From the NCBI GenBank assembly GCA_002633005.1, contig NMRA01000052.1, positions 223,968 through 283,967 of the forward strand: a DNA stretch of 60,000 nucleotides. Reading direction: 5' to 3'. Below are positions 27,385-41,700 of this stretch, piece after piece. Positions within the stretch are counted from its first letter, which is position 1; each line of letters starts with the position of its first letter. This DNA comes from Phoronis australis (taxonomy: Eukaryota > Phoronida > Phoronidae). The notes beneath the pieces were generated by a model. It saw only the letters and a program-made list of their open reading frames with translations, did not search any database and was not told the origin of the DNA. Position numbers and translations under genes: made by a program.

Positions 27385-29507
27385 CTTGAATGGTAATGAC
27401 AACAGAACGCTCGTCGAAACGTCCTCGGCGAATGATCGAGACAGTCCCGTAAAGACTTTAATATAAAATATTTGACACGTGCGTAGCCGTATCATTAGTT
27501 TAGGAGTCATTAGCTATGCTGGTAACAGCAGATTAATATGAAAGTGATTATTATCGTAAAATAACTAACGTTTGTATTGAATAAAAATATCATCGTCTCT
27601 GGTGGGTGTGTGGTATCTTTGTCGGAGACAAATCGAATATGAGAGGAACTGCGTGATTTAAGCAAATTAATATGGTTATCACGTTCGTCTCTTCCGTTTC
27701 TCAACAGATGAAGTAGATGTCTTGATGCATTCATGCAGTCTGCCCTGTTTCGGAATTTCTATTTCTCTATTATTAGGATGTCTAAGACCACGGTTCGGGC
27801 GTTTGTTGCTCGCCCAAAAAATGAAGAAAATGAGGTGGGCCAAGTTTGAAGGGAGTTTTGTGAACTAAATGGAAGTGATTGACACGAGTTAAATTCAGTG
27901 GTTCCTTGAAGTTGTTTTGAGTAAATTGAGTCCAGAAATTTGGCTTCTGCTCTTGTCTATGTGGATACGGAAGTGCCGCCATTTTCATAGCACGTCTTTG
28001 TTGAGCGTTGAATTCTTGGCGCGAATCTAGATACCCTTCAGACAAGTGAAACCTGTCAAAAATCTGGTTGGTAATGACATATTTTAACCTGAATTTCTGG
28101 GACCTAGAGTGAACGAGCATTCGGATTATGATCACTTCTCTAGCATCGGGAAAGGCGTGAATTTGTGACTTTGGGTACAAAAAAGGTCAAAATCGCACTT
28201 TTGGGCATCTCAATTTTTCTGGCGGACGTAGCAAGGTAAAAAGACATTGGCTTTGTTTAATTTCTTCAACTTTGAGAAACCACATGGAGTGTGCTTTCTG
28301 TCAGTTATGTCTTTTTTGCAGATGACTTGAGACAGAGTGCAAACAAGGGCTTTGCTGAGATCAGACCAGTAATAACGTCAAAATCAGCCACTCGAAGTCA
28401 CGCGGTCTTTGCCCGTAGCCAACTGGAGTGACCAACACTGTCGGAGTTGGAAGACGGCTATAAAACCAAGGCGCACTTGTCAAGTTACCTCCAATTGTAT
28501 CTTCACTTTCGTGGGGTCTCAATAATAACGAATAATGTCCTCGGTGAAAGTCAATAATTGTGTAGAATAACACAGTAAGCAACTTAACGACTGGCCGGCT
28601 AAAAGTGTCTTGTAAACAATTTTATCTTAATCATGGTGGTTGAGCTTGGTGTAGGAGGCACAGGACAGTTCTCACAGGGGTTCGCCTGTCAGCACACACG
28701 TCAATGCACTCTTCACCCTTTCTTCACTTTGTCAAAAACTGCATGCAAATAAGGAAATGTTTTGAGTCATTTCACATCAGAAGCCCTACAGATGAGCACA
28801 GAAACTTTATTCTCTCTTGCATTTTTGACTCTTTCACTCCCAGTGGAAGCCAAGCAGAACTAAGAAAAATGAGGACAAAAAAATGAAAAATCGACATTTT
28901 TCACCCCAAAATCACCACTTTCCTGCCGATGCTCGACTAAAGCCAACATTAGATTCCGAAAGCAAATTTCCTACCAATTCCAAAAATGTGGTCCAAAAGT
29001 ACTGTCAACCAACTAGCTTTTTTTGCAAATCTGGCGTGTTTGAGGGCTACCTGAAATCGTAGCCAACTTCTCAGTTGCTACACAGCAATGCCAATTGCAA
29101 CAGGGGGCCACCATCTTGAAGAAGAGTGCAGCTACAGCCGAGAAACTGGCCTTTTTTCATCCCCAGCATGTTCACAAATACAAAAACCACATTCACTTGG
29201 CCTACACACAATACCTAACTAAAAAATGCCCCCAAGCCTGACCTAGCCCTAGATTTTAACATTTTGGCAGTGCAAATTGGCCGCGGCCACAGCCTTACTA
29301 TTCTGTGCCACCGTAGCGGAGTCACAACGAACAGCACCACAGCCAGTCTCGAAATCAGTATTACCACAAAAAGTTCTGATCGTAAGTCCCAAAGCGTGTA
29401 TATTCTGAAAAAGCTTCTATTATACATTTGATTTTCTCGTACCCGAATGTAAAACCGGACTCACGGTAGGGGTATGAATAGCCTTGGTACAAAGCTGTAT
29501 ACTAAAT
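27385..29507. other. Upstream region of the fibrinogen-related gene
   Basis: A minus-strand TATA-like TTTTATATTAAAG lies about 80 nt upstream of the ATG (near 27461-27473) and could be the core promoter; this is a weak call. Further out, open frames (27782-28180 and 28361-28582, minus strand) have protein-like composition but match no family I know. They may be transposon debris. Confidence 0.35.
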
Positions 29508-29945
29508 ATACAGCTTTGCGCCGATGTGGGTAAAAAGTGGTAAGATAAAATCTGACACAAAATTAGTGTCATTAAAAACTACAGTCTTCCTTGAGCAAAC
29601 TAAATTATTTAACGGTGTTGGAAAAAATGGCGTTCTACCGTTATTTTGCTTCTAAATTAGTGGAGAGATCTTTTAAAGCGACCACTTTCGGCGCCATGAA
29701 ATATTGCGTCACCTATTGGCCAGTTTCTTTTTCGACGATTCTTCAATCAACTGTACTTCATCCAAGAGGTTGCGTAGATGTCACAACAAATTATCGGAAC
29801 TGGTTTCATTACAAGTGTTTAGAATTTTGATACCGAAAAACCGAATTTCAGAAGAAATTGTGTTGCTGAAAAGCTATCATCATCTCTCTAGAGATGTCGC
29901 AAAAATTTATGAAATGGCGCGTGCGCGTGTCACGAGCGTACTGTT
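29508..29945. repeat. Dispersed ~450-bp repeat, copy 2
   Basis: Matches 15838-16310 in the same orientation, beginning at CAGCTTTGCGCCGATG. Substitutions and small indels are spread throughout, so the copies are old. Confidence 0.75.
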
Positions 29946-31789
29946 TTCAAAACGACGACATAGCTTTTCTTTGTTAGAAAAGGTGGAGGATTACGCAAGA
30001 AAATGACGTTTATTAGATTGTTTTCCACTTAAACTGTTGTAACGGACAAGATGAGTGTCGTTTGATTCCCAGATTTTGCATGCATCCCGTCCGGTCTTTA
30101 GCTCTACATATTGGCACAGGTTTCACAGCAAGGTGACGAGCAGAACTACACTGGCTGTGTGCATTTTCGGGGTCCATGGAAAAAAACACACAGTGTATTT
30201 TGACGACAGTTTTCATACAGCCAGCTGGCTGGCTAGGGTATGAAGACAAAATGTGACATCATCGATAAGAAAGTAGTTAAGAAGGATTTATGATACCAGC
30301 GATACCGTTAGTATGTCTTGTAGATAAGCCAAAAACGTGCTGAAACAAACACTCGCTGACAGAGGAAACGCATATAAATTGTGGCTCTGAAATTAGGTCC
30401 ATCGGCCTACATCCGGAAAATTGTCCCTTCATTTCCCTGCTCTCATTTCCATGTATTGAAACATCATACAGACTTGTTGAAAGAAAGACGTATAAGAAGT
30501 TTGCAAAAATCGAGTCTAGGGAAATGCTATCTGCTATGTGGTAATACTGTTTTCGACTGTTGTTGGAGGATTTTCTATCGCTTTTAGTGATAGTGGGCGA
30601 GCATTAACTCGGTTAAAATTGTTTATAACACGGTTTTAGTAGTCTACACTTCCATGCATACGCTTACAGTTGCTTACACTTCTAGAGGATGCCCCAAATT
30701 TTTTTAAAAAAAATAAAACGTAGTCCTACCAGGAAATAGCTTTGCTTTGAACTAATAGTGTTTTGTTCCTATTCCATGAATCCCAAATTTGATTTCCAAG
30801 GCACAAAACTTAGAAAAAACACTATAGGCTTTGACTGCACAACGATGACGATTGAGCGTTTTCAGGCATGACGGTTACTGTAGCTTTCATGCGTACATGC
30901 GCGTGCGGTTCTCTTTGACTACTGCGTCTTATATTGGTACTGCACACAATTCTCGCTGCAAAACACAGCGACACTAGTTCTGTTACAGATCTCCGAATTT
31001 ACGAGCATCAGCTGGGTTGGAAATTTTCAATACCTGCAATGCATCTGCACAACTGATAGCGTTTCGGTTTTTAATTCGACAACGTTTATTCTACGAATCA
31101 AGAGTCAACCTCGGCATTTTTTTAAACCTTTGCAAAAACTTTGGATTCATATGGAGGTACGGAAAACTCCTTTCAATACCCAGGGAAGCAACGTTTTGAT
31201 AATCATAATTTAGATAATTTTCGTGAACATTTTGAGGCGCCATGTAAATTATAGTTTATATATTGTTGGAGCCTCGCTGTCCGAAAACTGAACAGAGTAA
31301 AAGAGTGGTAGGAAATTTGTTAGTTTTTCGGTTTATAGCAGCTTTAACATAAAACGATTAGAAATGAATTTGCAGTGATTTAATTGTTTTACAGATGCTG
31401 GTGCGAGACAAACATAAATCATTAGACGTGCCTGTTTTCCTTTGGTGAAACCCACTGTCTAAAATATTGATAACCCGTGTTTTCTTTACCATTAACTCTG
31501 GAACAGTAAACAGTTCCAACAACGTTAGATTGTTGTGATGGAATATCGTTAACTTCAAATTAGTGTATCGAACGAACAACGATGACACGTACGGAACTTC
31601 GTATTAGTTTTTCCACAAAAGAGCTTCATATGTATGTGGACTGATCAATTATTTCGTCTCTGTTCTGCAACACATCCCCTTGCCGTATCAAATCGTTCCT
31701 TACTCTGCTTAGAGGTTATTTCTGGTCTTGAAAAGGACTGGCATTTCTTTTTTCAGCTTTATGTTCGCTGCTCGATTTCTGTTGAAACT
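29946..31789. other. Gene-free interval
   Basis: Intergenic sequence without a domain-bearing frame or recognised repeat. Confidence 0.35.
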
Positions 31790-31890
31790 TGTTCTGCCTA
31801 CCTTACCAACAGAAAATTACCCTTGGAAGCCGCAAATAACACTGCCATGATTTTAATTGACTTGTATAAGGCTTTCGACATATTAATTAT
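31790..31890 (+). mobile_element. Reverse-transcriptase scrap of a LINE
   Basis: The plus-strand frame ends AMILIDLYKAFDIL, resembling the LLDLSKAFDT motif of non-LTR reverse transcriptases, which contains the first catalytic Asp. Only about 30 codons are recognisable. Confidence 0.5.
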
Positions 31891-32714
31891 TATATTGTAT
31901 TAATGAATTAGAGTCTGTTGGATGAACATGGACTTTTTTATTTATGCGGCGATTGTCCGTTTTTTAATCTTACTATGGCCAAAAGCTGATGTAATCTATT
32001 CACTAATTTCTTTCTTATCTGACCAGTAGCTCCCACCTGGGTTCCTTGTCTTTTCTCTTGTGTGTCAACAACGTGGAAATTGTTGTCAGTTGCAGTTGGC
32101 TTTTTACACTGCTTTTTCAACTTCCACCATGCAAATGATTCCCCCTAAGACGATTCAGTCGTCGACGATGTTCTTATAACTGAACTCAATAATCTTCGTA
32201 ATGGGGAACTCGAAATTCATTAGACTGTGCTACCGAGACAACCGTCGTACGGACGTAAATACGAGCATTCAGTTAGCAGGCGCCACCACGTCGTTGATCG
32301 GTTTCTATGCTCATTAGTGAGCATGATTCAGAGAATACTGAGTCACCCATCGAAAAAACGGGAGTGTAGACAGTGCTTTGGTCATGGGCATAGCCAGATG
32401 TATTTAACAAGTGAGGGAGGAAATGCGAAATTGTTGGCGACTGCAGGAGGGCTGAAACGAGTGGTAACCTGGAGGCACCGGGGGAGGGCTTTTTGTATTG
32501 TTACGTCAGAGGTCTCTCAGTGTTATCTCTCCTTTCATGTCAAGTGAAATTGACAGGCCAGTCTTTGAATGTCGAGACCGACAATACGAGTACACAGTTT
32601 CAAATAAATTTTATGTAACTCTTGGGCGAAATTGTCTGAAGTTAAAGGCTGTGGTATCCACAATGTATATTTCACTGATGTCACGCTCGATATCTTTTTG
32701 AAATCGCAAAAATG
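31891..32714. other. Short gene-free interval
   Basis: No recognisable exon or repeat between the LINE scrap and the polyadenylation signal of the next gene. Confidence 0.3.
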
Positions 32715-32720
32715 TTTATT
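32715..32720 (-). terminator. Polyadenylation signal AATAAA
   Basis: Minus-strand AATAAA 38 nt past the stop codon at 32758, supporting the terminal exon of the unidentified gene. Confidence 0.6.
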
Positions 32721-32757
32721 GCAAACAAGTTTACATTTTAAAGCAAACGCGTAATTG

Positions 32758-35700
32758 TTAGCAATAAAAGAAATCTAACAATCCACAATCTTCTACGTTA
32801 TAACCAATCAACTTTCCAACGAAGTCTTCAGGGGAAAATGTAATAACTTGCTCTACAGCAGCGCCATCTGTTAAGGAGTTTCTCGGCACTATCGATCCTC
32901 GTGGAGGCGTTGATGGTAAGTCGTCTTTGTCGATAAAATCCATGCTAACATCGACACTTCGTTCTCCTGCATCAGGATTACTTTGCGTAAGTTCTTCGTT
33001 TTGCAAATGATCGATCGGCTCCCAACAGAAATTTTCGTTTGGCTTATTTGTTTCATTGGCGTCAAAATTAGTGGGCGACAAAATCAGAGACCGAAGCCTG
33101 AAAACACAAAAAGTTTATTTTTATTTTTATTTCTCTGGCAAACCTATCACATGTTCGCGTTGAAGTTTATGTAAGATTTGGTTTTGTCTAAGTAACTGGG
33201 CCCAGTTGCATAAAAGTTATACGCCGCATAGCAACAATGGCGTCGCATTATCACGCGCAAAGTTACTGTTGAACAATACACCTGACGTCATGCAACAATC
33301 AAACTTATCCAGCGGATAACTGTTGAAGCTTAATGCAGCTCAGCCCAGGTGTGTCTAATAATTTATACAAAACAACTGTTGTTCACATCAGAGCTAAACC
33401 TACTCAAAAGTTGTTCCCAATTATAGCTACATCTTGCCTTTTTCAGCTGGCTATGATTCGNGGGGGGGGGGGGTTAAACCCCACCTTTTTCAGTTCTGCG
33501 CCGCCCATGATCTATGGGCAGTGCACCACAGGGGGTCTGGGGGGCTATAGCTGCTAAACATAAACTTCAAATACTTAGGGGTTACTCTTGACGAATATCT
33601 TGATTTCAATGAGAAAAGAAAATCACGTCAGTCGCGGCTTCAGCATTAGGAAAAATATTTCAAGTATTCGTAATGAAAGAAATTTTGGCATTTTAATTTT
33701 TTAAAGTTTCGTGTAGCACAATGCCTTGCATTATTCGTCTGCTATGAGGGTTGTGCCGATTACATTAAATCGGAACATATTTAACATAGATTTATACCTT
33801 TTTTAGGGTTAAACATATCTACATTGTGGTGATATGGGACGGAATTCAACAGGTGACAGAAGGGAATTAAATGCATGATAGACTTCCAAACAAACTTGCG
33901 ACTCTAGTAACCATGGAGTTACTATAAATAAATTTCTCAACGATAACTGCGTGGTTAGAAAGGGCTGGACAGGCAATGTTAAAAGGGTGTCTATTGGGTA
34001 TTACAGGGTGTCCCAGAAGTAATGACTCTTTAGTTTGAATGTCCATGAATATTCATTAATATTCATGAAATTACTTTAAAACAGTACTTGAATTCTTCCT
34101 GTATCACACTTGTGAATTGTACAACTTGAAAAGTATAATTTTCATTAATTTTAGATAACGTAGAAAATATATCTGAAACTAAATAAGGCGATCCAGATCC
34201 TCCCAAGGATACTATTGTTTCGTGAAATGAAGAATATAAATCGGTAAATAAAACAACAAGAATGGATCAACTGAAATTTGAAATTTTCGGAGGTAACAAC
34301 TTCCTTTATCAACAAAAACAGAAATAAAGTAAAATCAAACACGAAATGACAATTGACATATAAGATATGGTGTAATGAAAATGATACATTTTTGCGTAAA
34401 AAATTCAATGACATATTTTAAGTTTTTATGTTCAATCCATGAGGTTCTATTGTATTCAGTTTGTCTATCCAATATTGTTCTCTTTTAAGTCTGTGAGGGG
34501 TACTNCATTTTCATTACACCATATCTTATATGTCAATTGTCATTTCGTGTTTGATTTTACTTTATTTCTGTTTTTGTTGATAAAGGAAGTTGTTACCTCC
34601 GAAAATTTCAAATTTCAGTTGATCCATTCTTGTTGTTTTATTTACCGATTTATATCATTAATTTTAGAGTATGTTCACCCCTAAGAGGTCTTGATCACTT
34701 CTTCCCGCTGAGAGCATGCAGCAAAAATCTCTTATTTGTTGATTGGAAGGCATGAACAAGGTTACGAGTGGTGACGAACATTTTAATTGTGACTGCTTCA
34801 AAACAGTTAAAACATATTCATGTTTAATCTAAATCCAGCATCTACACATTCTGTCGCTCGCCATCACATTAGAATCATCGCGTTCCCTCTCCTGTCGTGT
34901 TCTTCTTAAAGCATTAACATCTACACGGATTTGTCCTAACATTACGATAGTTTTACGGTTGCGTAGGACCTTGCCGACAAATCTCTGCCTTTAGCAAAAT
35001 ATCAAGAAAACTATAAATTTGAACACGGTAAAGGTATATATTTCTAAAAGTAGAAAGTCTGTAGAATTTATTTTTGACTTTTTACCAATTTGTTACTAAT
35101 TGGGTCACGTTACCGTATCTTTTTATAGTAAAATTTAGCAAAACAAAAAGATACATCCATAACAAAATAACGATATCAACACGATCTGTTTTTATTTGAT
35201 ATAAATGATAAAAATGAGATATCAAAAAACGCTGCTGCAGTTTTCTAAAATATCATTTCGTTATTGTTTTGTATGCAGTTTTAAAGTTTTTTCATGAGAA
35301 TTATAAAATTACTATTCTGTGATAATTCCTCGTACAAAAATGGAAAATTTCAAAAACAATTCCAGGCAGAGTTTTTTAAAACAATGAATAAAGAGTAGTA
35401 TATGAAAGTTCGATATGAATCCGATTAGCCATTTCTGAGATATGATGTTACGAAGTCAACCACATTTGTTCATTTTTATAGGGTTCTACGTATCCTTAAC
35501 GTGTACTTTGTGCTTGAGAATTTAGATTTGCTGGTTGGTTGGATGGTGTGAAAATGTGTTTCCTTTATTTCGATGTGCAAACATTTCAATCAAACTTAAC
35601 TTTTGGGACAACCTGTACTTTTCAGTCATATTTCAAAATTTGTTGTAGCTGTATTGTCGAAGATGTGAGAAACAATTTGTGTGCACGCTCAAAAATGCAT

Positions 35701-38700
35701 GACAAAATCAATAATAACCAAACCTATGATGGGAATTTATATTTTGTTTAAACATCAGTATGCAACTAATTAAAAATAGTTTGTAGCGTTCCCAGCGTTC
35801 CCCATTCCCAGGAGTTCTCAGCGTCCCCTAATGGCTCAGCTTAGGACTAGAATTATTGCTCTGCATATAGAAAGTGGTTCCCATGTACATACTCCTGTAA
35901 ATGAAAGGTATCTTTTCTGTTGCCACTCAAGTTCAGGTGAACAAATGGAAGCTGCATTTTCTTTAATTGTTCATTGTTTGATTTACGTGGAACAAGTTTG
36001 TGTCAGAATATGTCTCGCCACTCCAGCAGGGTAGCGGCGTTAAAATGATTAATTCATGATTTTCTCAGACAATTTGTCAACTTTACTTAATGGGACGGGC
36101 AATAATGCAATTTTGGGATAATGATTGGACGGCTAAACTTTTTGAAGTTATTAGCGTTCTATTACCAAGGGTGTTGACTTAAGACAAAGACTTGGTTTTT
36201 TACTCCACTACACATCTATTTTTGAAAAATAATTACATCGCACTTGAGCAAAAGTGTACATGTAACTAATAGTAACTGACATATATTCTATTAATCAGTT
36301 CTAGACTATGGTGTGCTCATAATTACTTGGCTAATTAAACATTTGTTCATTAATTGGGAGGTGGAAGCGTAAGTCACTTTCAAGTAACGGACCCCGGAGT
36401 TACAGAACATAAAAATCCGATGTGTTTTTGTACCAATTCTCGCCGTTGTGTGAAATACATTCGTTGAAATCGAGGTCGTTGAGCGAGGATCAAACTCCGC
36501 CAGTAGAATACCCTCTGACACAGCGCCACCTATACTGAAAAGTGGCCCTGTGGAAACATGCTGACCGACACACAGAATTCCGTGTGTGTGCATCGCGCAT
36601 ACTTGGTCGGAAGTTTATCAATCACACCGCCACCACTTGCACACGCCTTCAATGCACTGCACTTGTTTGGGCTTAGCCACGGGATCGGGGTTCCATTGAT
36701 TTTGTTTACTTCGGTCACTGCCCGTTTTAATAAATTGCAACTATTTTCAAGTCGAGCGTGGTCGCCATACCACCTAACAGTAAACTGAAAGGAGTTTCCC
36801 AGACTTCAACCAATGGGAATGACTGAATGTTATGACGTCGATTTCATGACTTTAACCAAAGAGAGGTCATGATAAACAACAGCCACGGTGCTACCTTTCG
36901 TAGCACTGAGATAGAGCGGACCACTGCAGCAAAACAGAAGGTCGTAGGTTGGATTTCGCGCTGAGGCTGAGGTATCATTTTTCTCGACGATAATACCCCC
37001 ATTAAGTCAGCATACGGGCGTAGATGTAAAAATATTTATACTTAATTTGACAATGGTTTTTGCGCCTCATTACGAAGTGATAAATAAACGTGGCACTGAG
37101 GGTGCAGGTTGCTATTACGGTTCGTATGAATTGAGCTATTTGTATTTGTCTCTACATGATAAATAAACCCTGCATCAGCTATACTGATGCGTGAGGGAGT
37201 ATAAATAACGACATGAAATGTGGAAAGGTACTATTTACGGTTATATTTATCGCTATGTCGATGGTTAAAAAGTGGCCAACTTCAAAGAAAGATAAAATCA
37301 TGGAGCCGTTTACTAAGCCAAAACTAACACCAGTGGGTTCCATTTCGACCACAGTACAATCATGGAGAACAAACGGTGTTATTCAACTCATTTCAAGACT
37401 CAGACCTGAGTGAGGATCGTTAATTCAATGAATTTCGTTGCGGTCTTGGCGGTTTCAAATGGACCGTGTACAATGACCGCTTTCACCGTGTAAAAAACGC
37501 CAGCCTCCGTTTGGGAAACGGAACGTCCGAAATATTACCGTTTCACACCCTCGTCGAGTCGCAGCGAAACGGAGCAAGTGACGTCGACAAGCAAGCGTGA
37601 AAATAGAACCATTGCGTGTAGGTATAAGGGAGGGGGGCAAAAGGACTGATTGCTCCGACAGAGGTCCTTACTATAAAGGGATATGTAATGATGACAATTG
37701 AGTGCATCACTCGGGACCTTTTTTTCAGATGGAATGCACAACTCTACAAAAAATACGAATCGTTCACCAGTCATTGATTGAATCATGGGACCTCTCCCAT
37801 TTGGACCCCTTTCAGGTGAACGTATTTACTATTTAAAAACAAAGGAAACAGTAAAAGCGCAAAAACCAGAAACAAAACAGCAACTCAAGTATCGCTGCAC
37901 CCTTTAGTAGGGGCCCTGTACTATTTCAATACTTCACAAATCCTTGAACACGAAAATCGACCACTCTGTATGACGAATTGTCCTTTTGAATTTGAAACTG
38001 AAATTTTGCGCTGAAAGACTCTCCATGACAAAAATTCACCGTCTTGTCGAGGTACGGTAAAATGCCCCAGCTCAAATGCATGTAGACATGCACGCTGAAT
38101 TTTTCTCAAACAAATGTCCCTGGTCCCCGAAAGAGTAAATCTTGCCCTAAGCAGAATGACTGGTTTCTACACTTCATCAAGTTCTGCTGTGGGCCTCTGC
38201 GCCAAAATGCTTCGTCAATCGCAGTGCCACCTTGAGGCTCTGTGGTGCATCCGTGTGGGCTGTGACATGTTCATGATGTTACCATAACTGGCACTGTGTT
38301 GCTATTGTGTTCACATCCTCATAATAGCACACCTTGTCCAGAAGAAAAATATAGCGGCTTTACACAGACTCACGTTTTTCGTCAGCTAAGAATATTGTTG
38401 CTAACGCGAATGGGCACGGTCCATTGCAAAACTGCTAACACGACATCAAAAAATTAAACATGTTAAACTTTTTTGGCTGCTCCAAATTATGGACGATGTG
38501 CGCCAGTTTTCCCACGATTTTAACACGTTTCTAGAGGAGTACAGCGGATAACCGAGCCCAGGAATCGCCGTCTGAACTGGCAATATGCAAAAAGTGCCTA
38601 CGATCTAGTATAGGTCCAAAATTTGTTTTATGCATTTTCTTTAGTACCTAGTGTCTTTACATTTCCGTACAAATTCATGCAACAAATACGCCAACAGTGG

Positions 38701-41700
38701 CAAGGTGAAATTTGATAAACAAAATCTTCACCTTGTTGAGTCGATGCGGTTGACTGAGGAGGAAACCGTTGATAATACGTCTTTTGTGGCAGTGAGCAGT
38801 CGCGTCATTCCATCGCTAGCTTCTTCACACAACTGCTTGAACATAGTACACAATGAACTACACGGATATACAAAATGACAAATCAGTGAAAAAATAACTC
38901 TTATAACACTTTGTGTTCCCATGGCTGTTATTATAATCGCTGTTTATTTGACATCCATGAAACTACTAATAAAAATGTTTACTACTGTAACCTTCCTTGT
39001 CACAACCATCGATACCACCGTCTTCCCCAACATCGTCCACAAAAACAACAAATGTCTGAGTTTCATTTTCCCGCCATCATCGTCATTATCATCAGCAGCA
39101 GTAGGAGTCCCAACAGTCATCACATCATGATGTTTAGCATCACCATCATCGTCGCTAACACCATCATCATCCCATCAACGTCCTCACCATCGTCATCACC
39201 ACATCATCATTACCAACATCTTCACCATCAGCATCATCACAATCCTCATAGTCATCACCATTTCTAACATCATCGTCATCATCTTCTTAACATCATTATC
39301 ATCTTCATCAGCTCCACCGTCACATCCCCCATTATCACCATCATCTTCACCGCTATCATCTTCACCATCATCACCACCACCACCATAATTATCATCATCA
39401 TTATCGTCATCATCATTGCCAGTTATAACGTCGTCATTTTCATCACCACCATGATCGTCACCAACATCGTCACCCTTATCATCATGCTCATCACCTTCAA
39501 CACCATCACAATCATCATCACCGTGCGGTGACTATCATCATCACCACCTTTGCCACCACCCTCTTATCATGAAGCAGAGTTCATCTGTGTCCGTTTACGA
39601 CCACATTCGAATCAGTGTCGCTGGCCTACATCGACCATTTTACGAGAATTTTCTCAGTCCAGTGATCGCTATCCTTCATTGTCTGTGTGACCTCTGCGTA
39701 TGCTATTTAAAAGCTGCGTCTCGTCCTGTCCAACTGGCAAAAAGCGAAAATCGAATTAGACGTTTCCGTCTCATAAAATCATACTGATAGGATTCTATTT
39801 GAGTTGCCAACAAAAACAGTGACTCAAGAAAACCCTTCAGAGTTATAACTGTGGTAATTGGCCAACCTTAACATGGTGAATTTAAAAATGGCGCATGTAT
39901 ACACAATGCTTGTCACTTGAGTTGCCACCTCATTCGCCAACAGTTCAAGATCCGATGAGTGTGATAATGTTTTCAATCCCAACGCGCTTCGGTTAAGAGT
40001 TCAACAGCTAAACAACACGGTGAATTGAAGCCTTAACTCAGAGCTACATTTCGCCCTATTTAGCTGGCTACAAAACGAAAATCGAACCTTTTACTCTTAT
40101 AAAATCGGTCTCAACTTCCCTCGCCATAGACTCTATTCACGCGGCGGCCATTAAGAACCAAAGCGAGGCTCACTGCGATAAACAAAGCGAAAGTAGACAT
40201 TGCGTGAGTTAAATAGCCGGTCTTACGAGTCCAACCTGGATATTAAATTTTAATGATGTGTCGACAATTAACCACAGAGACGCAGAAAATTACATTAGAG
40301 AACAAGTTAAGGCGCCAAAGAGTTGTCTGACGAAAGGGTTTAATTTTCTTCAGAAAACTAGGTTCGAAACATGAAAAGTAAATATCGACCAAATTGCTGC
40401 GATCGTAGTGTTACGGATTAGGTATTATGCTGAATGCAGGGTTACGTTTTTTCTTGTAAATTGTTGATCAAAATATTTTCTACGCGGACCAGGTCATCTG
40501 CTCGTATTGTTGACGAGTTGAAGACACTAGTATTCGACAGTGGTGTCTGTCATGTGCAATTAGTCACATATGGTTTAATTTGTTGATCAAGAATATTAAC
40601 ATCAAGCATAGCCTGATCCTATGCACTCACTGGGACTAACAGTTGATTTGTCATTGGTCTGAAAGAATAATTGATGTTATTAAATATATTTTTATTAAAA
40701 TAAAAAACCAGGCTCGTAATTGAAAATAAAAATTATTTGACCATCAATGCTTTCTTGGTTGTAATAATTCTTACGTCTATTTCATGTGTTAGATTTCAAA
40801 NGACAAAATATGATCTAACTTTTCGAAAACATTTATAAATTTTACACGGACATATTTTGCATCGTCGCGGCAACGACCCAACGCTTCCGAATCTCAACGT
40901 CTGTAGAGATTGTGAAGCAGACAGTTGCATGTCCGTATTTTTTCTAGCCGTTCGCGGAACAACACGATCTGAAACACCTGACAGAACTATGCCGATAAGC
41001 TAACAGAGCATCGTAGCGAGCCTCGTTTTGGAATACGCCTCCTGTCGGCGTGAATAGGGTATATATGACTCGTTCTCTGATAACAAGGAGAACAGTGGCA
41101 ACACCCTCAACAGGTCAAGAAACGTGTCATAAAATGGTTGATTTTATTGAGACCAGACCTGAAATTCAAAAATGGTGAGCAAGAACACTCGAAACAAAAA
41201 TAGGTCAGTCACGTGACACATCACCAACCATTTCTCGTCAGGGTAGAGTTCAATAACGTTAAGACCTCGCTAGCACATAGCTAGAAAAGCGAGACTTCGT
41301 GAGATTACGCTAGATATCGCCGTGTATTTTAAATGAGAACTGATTGTGGCTAGATTAGCCGCGAGACAGCTAGTAAACTCTGCCCAGCTGTTGGTTTAGG
41401 CCCATAAATACAGGGCAAATGTAGCTTTAAGATGTTGTACCTTTACTGGTGTTTGGTCCTGAATTCCCGAATTTCCACTGCGGTGTACCAGATCTGTTCG
41501 TTGTTCAGTGACTGGATCTCTCTGATTCTGGTGTGAAGACGAGCCGTTTGGAAGGACGTTTTCAATTGCTGTGCTTTTAGTTTGCAACAAATTCAAACCC
41601 TGAAAGCACCGTTTTGAATATTTTTCATTTATTAAGGGTAGTTTTTTACTTTTCGCAGCACAGTGCCCAAGTCAGTGCGAAAAAGTTGTTTACGACCTTT

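Noticed and set aside
27782-28180. 132-codon minus-strand frame
   Set aside because: Composition is protein-like, but there is no recognised domain or splice support; possibly transposon debris, left uncalled.
38911-39267. 119-codon His/Ser-rich plus-strand frame
   Set aside because: Arises from the CAT/ATC triplet tract.
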